6,850 nucleotides of DNA from contig DAUV01000099.1 of the NCBI GenBank assembly GCA_002505325.1, positions 5,965 through 12,814 of the forward strand, written 5' to 3'. Each line of letters opens with the position of its first letter. Position 1 is the first letter of the stretch. Position numbers and translations under genes: made by a program. Below the pieces are notes generated by a model. It was not told the DNA's origin, made no database searches, and saw only the letters and a list, made by a program, of their open reading frames with translations. This document shows positions 1 to 5,493 of this stretch, piece by piece. The stretch comes from Euryarchaeota archaeon UBA623. Its GTDB lineage: Archaea; Thermoplasmatota; Poseidoniia; Poseidoniales; Thalassarchaeaceae.

Positions 1-789
1 CTCAGCTCTTTCCTTGAGATGTTCAACGAGAGGATCAAAGAGTCTGAAAACATCGACTTACCAACCTGTGGTAGACTTGTTAGGATGGCTTGGTGCATCT
101 TGCGTGGACAGGCCTCCACTCTTCTGGAGAGGCAGGAGAACGCCTTCGACTTTGAGGAAGAAGAAGTCTGGGACTTTGATGGAGGCTGGGAGTCAGAGTT
201 CGATGACGCCGATTACAACTTCTCTCTCGGGGTCCTGACCGGTGCGGCTGATGAGGCCCTGCCTCAGATGTTTGAAGGCAGGATACATCGTGACGAGAGT
301 CGACCAGTTACTCTTGGCGAACTTCTGATGGGGCTACAATCCGCAGGCAGACTCGCAGCTGAGCAGCGTCTACGTGAGGAGATAGCCAAGGAGCGCCGCG
401 AAGCCAACACCCGTGCTAGGGAGAGATTCAGTGGCAGCCTCCATATCGAAGACCTCGAGGGTGATTTACAGCGGACATGGGAATCTCTGAAGAAACGTTC
501 CAGAGGGGCTGGAAAACCAATCAGTCTGGAGGACCTAGTTGAGGACATTTCCTCAAAGTCGGTCGAATCAGGGATTTCGGAAGAGGAAGCTGAGGCAGAG
601 GCACAGGTGACCGCTCTGGTCTCAGCGCTGTTTCTGACGAACAGAGGTTATGTCGACTTGAACCAGGAGAATGGACGTAACGGCAAAATCACTCTCAAAG
701 ATTTATGGACAGAGGATGAGGATTTCTCAACGCTTTCTCAGAAACTCCACCCCATGCCTATGGTAGCGGAGGCCGTCACAGATGTCTGA
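1..789 (+). CDS. scpA: Segregation and condensation protein A (kleisin), 5' partial
   Basis: ScpA is the kleisin that bridges the two heads of the SMC dimer in the prokaryotic condensin complex, which compacts and segregates the chromosome. The frame is open from base 1 (LSSFLEMFNERIKE...), so the N-terminus lies outside the window and the ATG at 19 is internal. The segment ENIDLPTCGRLVRMAW followed by ILRGQASTLL matches the ScpA block that follows the usual DPWDxDL motif: acidic/Ile, then a helix rich in leucine and small residues. An acidic Trp-containing stretch follows (about 145-222), then a charged helical middle (RLREEIAKERREANTRARERF). The C-terminal part (VSALFLTNRGYVDLNQ...GKITLKDLW, about 610-708) fits the kleisin winged helix that caps an SMC head. 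It ends in TGA, overlapping scpB by 8 bases, which implies coupled translation. The smc gene is not in the window. Family assignment rests on motif memory plus the adjacent scpB. Confidence 0.86.
   Translation, partial: LSSFLEMFNERIKESENIDLPTCGRLVRMAWCILRGQASTLLERQENAFDFEEEEVWDFDGGWESEFDDADYNFSLGVLTGAADEALPQMFEGRIHRDESRPVTLGELLMGLQSAGRLAAEQRLREEIAKERREANTRARERFSGSLHIEDLEGDLQRTWESLKKRSRGAGKPISLEDLVEDISSKSVESGISEEEAEAEAQVTALVSALFLTNRGYVDLNQENGRNGKITLKDLWTEDEDFSTLSQKLHPMPMVAEAVTDV
768..772 (+). promoter_or_regulatory. Shine-Dalgarno site for scpB
   Basis: GGAGG lies 9 bases before the scpB ATG at 782, inside the 3' end of scpA. It supports ATG 782 as the start and translation of the pair from one mRNA. 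Confidence 0.7.
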
Positions 790-1405
790 GGCGACCCTTT
801 CCACTATACTTGAGGCGATACTGTTCGGCGCTGGCCGCTCTATGTCGGTAGAGGAACTCTCCGAACTGCTCGAGAAACCACAGGGAGAGGTCCAGTCAGC
901 CTTGCGTGAGCTACAGGCCACCATTCGTCGGCGCCGCGATTCGGCACTCCAACTCACTGACGTCGCTGGCCGATGGATATTCGAGGTCAGACCAACCTTG
1001 TCCCCTCACCTGCCTGAGTCGTTTCGCGCCGACATCCCACAGAGGCTGCTACCCGCAGCCGCATTGGTGGCCTATCACCAGCCGATGGCCCAATCGCAGT
1101 TGGTGGAGATGCTGGGACAGAGGGCGTACGATCACGTCCGTGATCTCGCTAAAATGGGCCTAATTGACCGCAGGAGAGATGGACTGACTAGACGACTCAC
1201 TACTACTCGTCGGTTCGCAGAATACTTTGGATGCCCTGAAGTGGAGTATCGCAAGGTTAGGACTTGGTTTAGAGAAGAGGCATCTAAGATGGGCCTAACG
1301 AGTGCTCAATTAGCCGCTTCACTGGCCCCTGAGGAGCAATTGACGATTAACGAGTTCTCTGAGGATACCACAGTTACGGAAGAGCCCCTAGGGGTTGAAG
1401 AGTGA
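782..1405 (+). CDS. scpB: Segregation and condensation protein B
   Basis: ScpB binds the central part of ScpA as a dimer and is the accessory (kite) subunit of the SMC-ScpAB condensin. The 207-residue protein has the two expected winged-helix domains. The first (about residues 5-75) contains ILEAILFGAGRSMSVEELSELL and LQLTDVAGRWIFEVRPTLSPHL. The second (about 84-152) contains LLPAAALVAYHQPMAQSQL, where bacterial homologues read ALxTLAIIAYxQPVTRxEI, and ends TTTRRFAEYFGCPE, matching the family's YxTTxxFLEYFGL ending. A short acidic tail (186-207) is probably disordered. The start ATG is backed by GGAGG 9 bases upstream. The gene overlaps scpA by 8 bases, and its TGA sits one base from the stop of the convergent HMG-CoA reductase gene. 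The family's usual length is about 180-220 residues, so it looks complete. Confidence 0.9.
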   Translation: MSEATLSTILEAILFGAGRSMSVEELSELLEKPQGEVQSALRELQATIRRRRDSALQLTDVAGRWIFEVRPTLSPHLPESFRADIPQRLLPAAALVAYHQPMAQSQLVEMLGQRAYDHVRDLAKMGLIDRRRDGLTRRLTTTRRFAEYFGCPEVEYRKVRTWFREEASKMGLTSAQLAASLAPEEQLTINEFSEDTTVTEEPLGVEE

Positions 1406-1406
1406 A

Positions 1407-2822
1407 TCACTCCGTTCTCAGATTTTCCAGTTCCTCTTCGACAGCCTTCTGGGTGATTCTACCGCCCTGTTCTCGCAGTCTGGCTGCGACGATATCAATC
1501 TCAGGCCCCTCTGCACCAGCAGTCACTGCCATGTTCCGGACATGGAGTTTCATGTGTCCGGCTTGGATACCTACTGTCGCCAATGCTCTCAGAGCACCGA
1601 GGTTCTGAGCCAACCCTGCCGCCGCCATCACTTTGGCGAGCTCGTCAGCGGAAGTGATTCCGAGTAGAGCTACGTTGGCTTGCGCTGCAGGATGCACTCT
1701 CACTGCACCTCCCACTAGTCCCACAGCCATTGGAAGTTCAATCGACCCCACTAGATTGCCTTCGCCATCCCTCTCCCAGTGAGTCAACGAGCCGTAGGTC
1801 CGTTCGTGCGCGGCGAAACTGTGAGCACCAGACTCCACAGCCCGCCAGTCCTGGCCACAAGCGAGGGCTATGGGGGATATCGCGTTCATGATGCCCTTGT
1901 TGTGAGTAGTGGCGCGAAACGGATCCGCCTTGGCGAAGTGATATGCCTGCAGTATTCCATCTATGACTTCGGAGCCTTGTCCTGCATCTCCCTTATCTGA
2001 CAATTCCTCGGGACTGAATACAGCACTCACTCTAGCCAGTCTGTGTACGGCAAGATTGCTGATTATACGCAGTATAACAGTCCCACCTGTCATACTCTCT
2101 ATCTTTGGGGCGATGGTCTCGGCCATGGTATTGACAGCGTTTGCGCCCATGGCGTCCCTGCAGTCCACTAGGATGTGTACAATGACCATCGGTCCAGAGT
2201 CAGTTTCTATTATTCTAGCTTGAATATCCCGGCATCCGCCGCCGAATTTGACTAAAATAGGGTCTACAGCATTGCAAGATTCGACTAATTCAGCACTATT
2301 TCCTAGGATCGAGTTCTTTGCAGCTTCTGGATTATCGCATCCTACAACTTGGATTTGCCCAATCATCACTGGATCATCGTTGTCAGAGGTGAATCCGCCA
2401 TTGGCATGGCACCTTTTGGCCATGTTGCTGGCGGCGGCTACCACGCTCGGCTCTTCAAGGACGAATGGTATCAGATAATGCTCACCATCAATGATGAAGT
2501 TAGTAGCGACCCCGATGGGCAGCGAGTAGGTCCCGATTACATTCTCGATCATTCTATCTGCTGAATCCTCGGAAAGCTCGCCTGTAGAGGCCCATGCCTC
2601 TACTTGCTCCGGTGTGAGTTTGGCAGTGCGGGCTAGCATCTCCCTGCGTTCCGAAACAGAGAGCTTGTAGAATCCTCCGAGTCGGCTGCTGTCGACGGGC
2701 ATCTGTATCGGTTGAAGCCCGGCGTAATTGGCTTCTAACTGTTTGCGATTGACCTTGTTCCTGTTCGCGATTTGGCTGTACAGTTCAGAAAACTCGTCTG
2801 AAAAATGCGTTATTCTACTCAT
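1407..2822 (-). CDS. Hydroxymethylglutaryl-CoA reductase, class II
   Basis: This enzyme interconverts HMG-CoA and mevalonate; in archaea it feeds the mevalonate pathway to isoprenoid ether lipids. It is a soluble cytoplasmic protein of 471 residues. Class II hallmarks are MIENVIG (91-97), LEEPSVVAAA (122-131), FGGGCRD, DCRDAMGANAVNTMAE (220-235), THNKGIMN (306-313), GQDWRAVE and GIQAGHMKLHVRN (418-430). Compared from memory with the Pseudomonas mevalonii enzyme, all four catalytic residues are kept: Glu124, Lys309, Asp325 and His423 (its E83, K267, D283, H381). Asp187 falls where P. mevalonii Asp146 contacts the NADH ribose, so NADH preference is predicted. The N-terminus is about 40 residues longer than usual. 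Met41 (codon 2702-2700) would give a family-typical 431 residues but has no visible Shine-Dalgarno site, so ATG 2822 is preferred, probably on a leaderless mRNA. Class II enzymes occur in Thermoplasmata and Archaeoglobus, probably acquired from bacteria long ago. Confidence 0.95.
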   Translation of the reverse strand: MSRITHFSDEFSELYSQIANRNKVNRKQLEANYAGLQPIQMPVDSSRLGGFYKLSVSERREMLARTAKLTPEQVEAWASTGELSEDSADRMIENVIGTYSLPIGVATNFIIDGEHYLIPFVLEEPSVVAAASNMAKRCHANGGFTSDNDDPVMIGQIQVVGCDNPEAAKNSILGNSAELVESCNAVDPILVKFGGGCRDIQARIIETDSGPMVIVHILVDCRDAMGANAVNTMAETIAPKIESMTGGTVILRIISNLAVHRLARVSAVFSPEELSDKGDAGQGSEVIDGILQAYHFAKADPFRATTHNKGIMNAISPIALACGQDWRAVESGAHSFAAHERTYGSLTHWERDGEGNLVGSIELPMAVGLVGGAVRVHPAAQANVALLGITSADELAKVMAAAGLAQNLGALRALATVGIQAGHMKLHVRNMAVTAGAEGPEIDIVAARLREQGGRITQKAVEEELENLRTE

Positions 2823-2863
2823 TAACGGGTCATTAACGGGTCAATAAAGCGTTAGTGAAGCGT
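2820..2863. repeat. Four-unit 11-bp tandem repeat array at the HMG-CoA reductase promoter
   Basis: Four consecutive 11-base units read CATTAACGGGT (2820-2830), CATTAACGGGT (2831-2841), CAATAAAGCGT (2842-2852) and TAGTGAAGCGT (2853-2863), followed by TAAC. The first two are identical, the last two share GAAGCGT/TAAAGCGT. The array runs into the HMG-CoA reductase start codon, whose ATG is the edge of the first unit. An 11-base period places each unit on nearly the same face of the helix, as expected for side-by-side binding of a regulator. No regulator is identified. Confidence 0.6.
2843..2848 (-). promoter_or_regulatory. Possible TATA box of HMG-CoA reductase gene
   Basis: On the minus strand TTTATT lies 21 to 26 bases upstream of the A of the ATG at 2822. 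That spacing is close to the archaeal TATA-to-start distance and would give a leaderless or nearly leaderless transcript. The match to the archaeal consensus is only partial, and the element sits inside the 11-bp repeat array, so a protein bound there could block TBP. Confidence 0.35.
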
Positions 2864-2950
2864 TAACATTGAATTGTTACATTCGGAGTACTGGATAGAA
2901 GGGAGTCAACTAAACCCACTCGGAAAAACGCTAGAATGCGTTAAATCGCC

Positions 2951-2956
2951 ATATAG
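2951..2956 (+). promoter_or_regulatory. Possible TATA box of the AAA+ gene
   Basis: ATATAG (within CCATATAGG) is centred about 23 bases before the ATG at 2976, and a second candidate, GTATA at 2966-2970, follows between two CGTGA copies (2961-2965, 2971-2975). The first would start transcription near 2976-2980, the second near 2995. The two options favour different translation starts, so the start of the AAA+ gene is not settled. Confidence 0.35.
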
Positions 2957-2975
2957 GAAGCGTGAGTATACGTGA

Positions 2976-4820
2976 ATGTTAAGAATGAGAGAACCCGCTG
3001 CTCGGGCAATGATGGGTGAGGCAGTTTCTCTACTCGACTTACCTCCCCTTCGAGGAAATCCCTTCGACCTCAGGCCAATAGAGTCGACACGAGCTCAGGA
3101 CATAGTCGGGCGCGATTCACTGATGACCCGCTTGAGGGAACACATCATCTCCGAATCTCCGAGGATGGTACTCTTGGTAGGGGAGCCAGGCAGTGGCAGA
3201 ACCTCTCTAGTAAACGCACTGTCTTCTCAGGTCAGCAAGAAATTTGTCGGCCAGTTCTGGCCTCATGATGAGGCTGTTAGCTCCGTGATGAACGAGATCG
3301 CTGTCAATTTCATCGGTCACAACGTCCCTCCGTCCACCGGGCAGATGTGCGAGCGCCTAATCGAGACGCTTGAGCAGAGTACAGGGCCGCTCTCCTTAAT
3401 CGCCCTCGATTACCCCTCAAATACTCCTATGAACGACTTCTTAGCGCGAATGACACCACTGTTACAGAGGCTCAAGGCACTCGTTTTGGTGACTTTGACA
3501 CCGGCACAATTGACCTCCTTGGACGAAGAGGTGCTCGATGTGTTCGACTCCCCCGAGCATCTCGATGGCTTATCGGAGGCACAGATTCAGAAGTTGGCCG
3601 ACAATCTCGTGCGCAGAAAGGCGCGTGAGCGCTGGATCATCAATCCCGACCTTCTGACTGCCATCCACGATAATACAGCAGGAAATCCCCGCGCAGTGGT
3701 GCGCCTGTGCCGGGAACTCATCGATGAGAGGCGGGGTGTTGGTTCAGAGGGGACGCTCGAGAGGTTGGTCGGGTGGCAGAGGATTGTTCAGGAAGAGGAC
3801 GAGGATCCTCCCGTGGCGCCCTCTCCCGTCCCTGAGGTAGAGTCAGAACCCGTTCCTGAGTCAGCTGAAGATGGCGAGGACTGGGACGTCGAGCCCGATG
3901 ACATGTGGGAGGATGAAGCCGAACCGGAGGGCCAATCCGAAGAGTTCGATTGGGACGAGGAACTCCCTGAACCAGACGATATCTGGGATGATGGGCCCGT
4001 ACCCGAATCTGAGACTGAGCCGCATTTACCTCTCCCGGAGGAGAACCAGGAGACACTGGATTCGTTCCTCTTCACCGATGAGGGCTCTGAACATTTGGTT
4101 CAGCCTCGCCAAGTCGGCGGACTTAGTGGCTTAGCCGATAGATCTCAAAGAATCAGTGCATCTATGCCGGAGGGCCCGGATGAGACTCCAATCACGGTCG
4201 CTGAGAACCGACCACAACTGACACCGGCTCCTATCAGACCACCTCCTAGACCGAATCCCGAACCAGCGTTCGTTACCGATGCCAAGCCAGACACCTCGGT
4301 CCCACCCACTCAGGACCAGCCAGTGATGGCTGCCGAAGGTGCTCTTTGGACTGTGGATTCTAGCCTCGGCTCATCCCTGCCTGCCTTAGACGCGGAGTCA
4401 AAAACCAGCCCCGAACCGGTCTTCGACATCGACCACTCCCCTGCCCCTGCCCCTTCTTCTCCTGTTCCGTCTGCCCCCTCTGCTGCTGTAGTGCCGGAGC
4501 CAGTGCTCGAGGAGCCGGAACCTGCTCCTCCTCGAATTCCAATTCCCCTCGGACCATCTTGGGATGTCGACGAACCACTCAACCGTGCTCGAGTCGCGAC
4601 TGCCTCTGATGCCGAGCGTACCGTACTGGCAGCAGCCAAGACACGTGAAATATCGCCTTCCGACCCGGAACTACAGGCCCTTCTAGAAGTCGGTAGGCCT
4701 CGACTATCGCAGATTTTCAACGGACTGCGCAAAGCCGGCTTGCTCTCGGTTAGGAAGCAGGGCAGGACGAGACTGTTCAAACTAAGTAGGGCAGCCTCGT
4801 TGGAACTCGAGATGACATAG
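2976..4820 (+). CDS. AAA+/ORC-like ATPase with long disordered linker and C-terminal winged helix
   Basis: I recognise the architecture but not a named family. Residues about 28-270 form a P-loop AAA+ domain: NPFDLRPIES and IVGRDSLMTRL lead into a Walker A-like GEPGSGRTS (69-77), a Walker B strand ending LIALD (Asp145), and a sensor-2-type GNPR (236-239) as in ORC/Cdc6 and STAND ATPases. The Walker A lysine is Arg75, and Asp145 is followed by Tyr instead of Glu. Residues about 273-527 are a low-complexity linker. Residues about 540-606 form a winged helix (GRPRLSQIFNGLRKAGLL, then a basic wing RKQGRTRLFKLS), suggesting DNA binding. An inferred role is a DNA-associated, nucleotide-sensing or scaffolding protein; an ORC1/Cdc6 initiator is less likely because of the linker and Walker changes. 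Starts at Met4 (2985), Met12 (3009) or Met13 (3012) are possible; none has a clear Shine-Dalgarno site. It is followed 8 bases on by the DUF357 gene. Confidence 0.75.
   Translation: MLRMREPAARAMMGEAVSLLDLPPLRGNPFDLRPIESTRAQDIVGRDSLMTRLREHIISESPRMVLLVGEPGSGRTSLVNALSSQVSKKFVGQFWPHDEAVSSVMNEIAVNFIGHNVPPSTGQMCERLIETLEQSTGPLSLIALDYPSNTPMNDFLARMTPLLQRLKALVLVTLTPAQLTSLDEEVLDVFDSPEHLDGLSEAQIQKLADNLVRRKARERWIINPDLLTAIHDNTAGNPRAVVRLCRELIDERRGVGSEGTLERLVGWQRIVQEEDEDPPVAPSPVPEVESEPVPESAEDGEDWDVEPDDMWEDEAEPEGQSEEFDWDEELPEPDDIWDDGPVPESETEPHLPLPEENQETLDSFLFTDEGSEHLVQPRQVGGLSGLADRSQRISASMPEGPDETPITVAENRPQLTPAPIRPPPRPNPEPAFVTDAKPDTSVPPTQDQPVMAAEGALWTVDSSLGSSLPALDAESKTSPEPVFDIDHSPAPAPSSPVPSAPSAAVVPEPVLEEPEPAPPRIPIPLGPSWDVDEPLNRARVATASDAERTVLAAAKTREISPSDPELQALLEVGRPRLSQIFNGLRKAGLLSVRKQGRTRLFKLSRAASLELEMT
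3792..4556 (+). other. Encoded low-complexity linker: acidic Trp repeats, then Pro/Ala/Ser-rich
   Basis: About 255 residues (273-527 of the AAA+ protein) have no globular character. The first part (about 273-370) is packed with Asp and Glu and carries a tandem acidic-aromatic unit: DWDVEPDDMWED (302-313) and DWDEELPEPDDIWDD (325-339). The second part (about 410-525) is rich in Pro, Ala and Ser, ending in Glu-Pro repeats (VPEPVLEEPEPAPP). A related SWDVDEP occurs at 528-534, at the edge of the winged helix. The conserved Trp in an acidic setting suggests short linear binding motifs. Confidence 0.7.
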
Positions 4821-4823
4821 GTG
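4819..4823 (+). promoter_or_regulatory. Shine-Dalgarno site for the DUF357 gene
   Basis: AGGTG overlaps the last two bases of the AAA+ gene's TAG and lies 5 bases before ATG 4829. It matches the archaeal GGAGGTGAT core and points to translation from the same mRNA as the AAA+ gene. Confidence 0.6.
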
Positions 4824-4828
4824 CTCAA

Positions 4829-5119
4829 ATGTCTGGCTCGGTAGTGACCAGAGACAAGGTTGAGGAGTATCTGGCTCTGACGATTGAGGCTAGGTCGAAG
4901 GCAACCCCCTGCGCGGAAGGTGTGGAGGACGAGGCCCGGTTGACTTCGATGCTGAGGATGTGCGATGACTACGCCGCCGATGCTCGGCATTTCATGGAAT
5001 CTGGTGATTTAGTTCGCGCCTTTGGGGCCATCAACTACTCGCACGCTTGGTTGGATGCCGCCGTTAGAATCGGCCTACTGGATGGCCACGGGGATGACAG
5101 GTTGTTCACGCTACCCTAG
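4829..5119 (+). CDS. DUF357 domain protein (archaeal, function unknown)
   Basis: This 96-residue, probably all-helical cytoplasmic protein matches the archaeal DUF357 family. The family's signature is a helix of the type SYYxDAxYFLEKGDxVxAFAxxNYAHGWLDAGxRLGL; here it reads CDDYAADARHFMESGDLVRAFGAINYSHAWLDAAVRIGLLDG (about 49-90), followed by a short RLFTLP end. The family's function is not established, and the sequence adds no catalytic motif. The N-terminal half (TRDKVEEYLALTIEARSKA) looks like a helix of the usual DUF357 start. It lies 8 bases after the AAA+ gene with a good Shine-Dalgarno site, so the two are probably cotranscribed. Its TAG stop overlaps the stop of the convergent PIN gene through the palindrome CTAG. 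Confidence 0.85.
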   Translation: MSGSVVTRDKVEEYLALTIEARSKATPCAEGVEDEARLTSMLRMCDDYAADARHFMESGDLVRAFGAINYSHAWLDAAVRIGLLDGHGDDRLFTLP

Positions 5120-5484
5120 ACTTCGACCAGCCTGAGGAACCGGCCCGATGTGACCTCGATATAGGATCCTCCAGAGGATATCAGCCTCTCCTTAAGGCCC
5201 CGGTCGACTGTCAGTACCGGCCATCCTTTCGAATCAGAGAGAGTTACTAGCATCTCGTCCGGATGAGTCATCCCATCAAGGTCGGGAATCTTCTCGGAAC
5301 GACTCTCAAGTAAACTGAGGAGAAGCCCCTTCCTCTGTTGCGACAACATATCTAGTTCGCGATGCACGCATTCGAGCACCATCAGTTCGGCTTGGCCAAC
5401 CACTCTGTTCATCGCATCGTCGAGATTCAACTCAGCATCTATCAGTGCGGCCCAGCCGCATGCGTCTACGAGGACGCTGACCAT
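5116..5484 (-). CDS. PIN-domain RNase-like protein (archaeal FCF1-type)
   Basis: PIN domains are metal-dependent ribonucleases; this group, encoded next to aIF2-gamma in many archaea, resembles the eukaryotic rRNA-processing factor Fcf1/Utp24. The 122-residue protein keeps four acidic positions expected in the active site: Asp7 (SVLVDACGW), Glu43 (CVHREL), Asp76 (HPDEML, in place of the common TDDAL) and Asp94 (LTVDRGLKERL). The start at 5484 is chosen over an upstream in-frame ATG at 5574 because the latter would overlap aIF2-gamma by 86 bases. ATG 5484 directly precedes the PIN first strand and has GGTGAT just upstream. No antitoxin gene accompanies it, so a VapC toxin is unlikely, and rRNA maturation is the inferred role. 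The stop overlaps the DUF357 stop through CTAG. Confidence 0.82.
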   Translation of the reverse strand: MVSVLVDACGWAALIDAELNLDDAMNRVVGQAELMVLECVHRELDMLSQQRKGLLLSLLESRSEKIPDLDGMTHPDEMLVTLSDSKGWPVLTVDRGLKERLISSGGSYIEVTSGRFLRLVEV

Positions 5485-5487
5485 CCA

Positions 5488-5493
5488 ATCACC
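5488..5493 (-). promoter_or_regulatory. Shine-Dalgarno site for the PIN gene
   Basis: GGTGAT on the minus strand overlaps the TGA stop of aIF2-gamma and lies 3 bases before ATG 5484. It is a direct match to the archaeal anti-SD complement and decides the start of the PIN gene. Confidence 0.7.

Larger units (their letters stand above)
2823..2975. promoter_or_regulatory. Divergent promoter region between HMG-CoA reductase and AAA+ genes
   Basis: This 153-base stretch is the only substantial non-coding DNA in the window and must drive both flanking transcription units. It holds the 11-bp repeat array at its left end, GCGTTA at 2849-2854 and 2860-2865, and an inverted repeat AACGC-6-GCGTT at 2927-2942 whose right arm is again GCGTTA (2938-2943). 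TATA-like elements point both ways. No small ORF or RNA gene is apparent. Confidence 0.6.

Noticed and set aside
264..548. 94-residue Arg/Ser-rich frame antisense to scpA
   Set aside because: It has no domain or Shine-Dalgarno site and is fully covered by the well-supported scpA frame.
2820..2863. CRISPR-like or transposon terminal repeats
   Set aside because: The units are 11 bases, directly abutting without spacers, and no transposase or target duplication is present.
3788..4075. Ser-rich 95-residue frame on the minus strand
   Set aside because: It is the direct complement of the Asp/Glu-rich linker codons (GAx/GAy read as TCx), so it is a composition artefact.
2976..4820. Canonical ORC1/Cdc6 replication initiator
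   Set aside because: The Walker A Lys and Walker B Glu are missing, and a 250-residue linker separates the ATPase from the winged helix. No origin-like repeats of the ORB type were recognised nearby.
4310..4990. 226-residue open frame on the minus strand
   Set aside because: It lies antisense to the Pro/Ser/Ala-rich linker and winged helix of the AAA+ gene and into the DUF357 gene. Its Ser/Gly/Ala-rich composition is what the complement of that linker gives, with no recognisable domain.
5116..5484. VapC-type toxin of a toxin-antitoxin pair
   Set aside because: No small antitoxin gene is adjacent; the PIN gene follows aIF2-gamma, the known archaeal arrangement of the Fcf1-like family.
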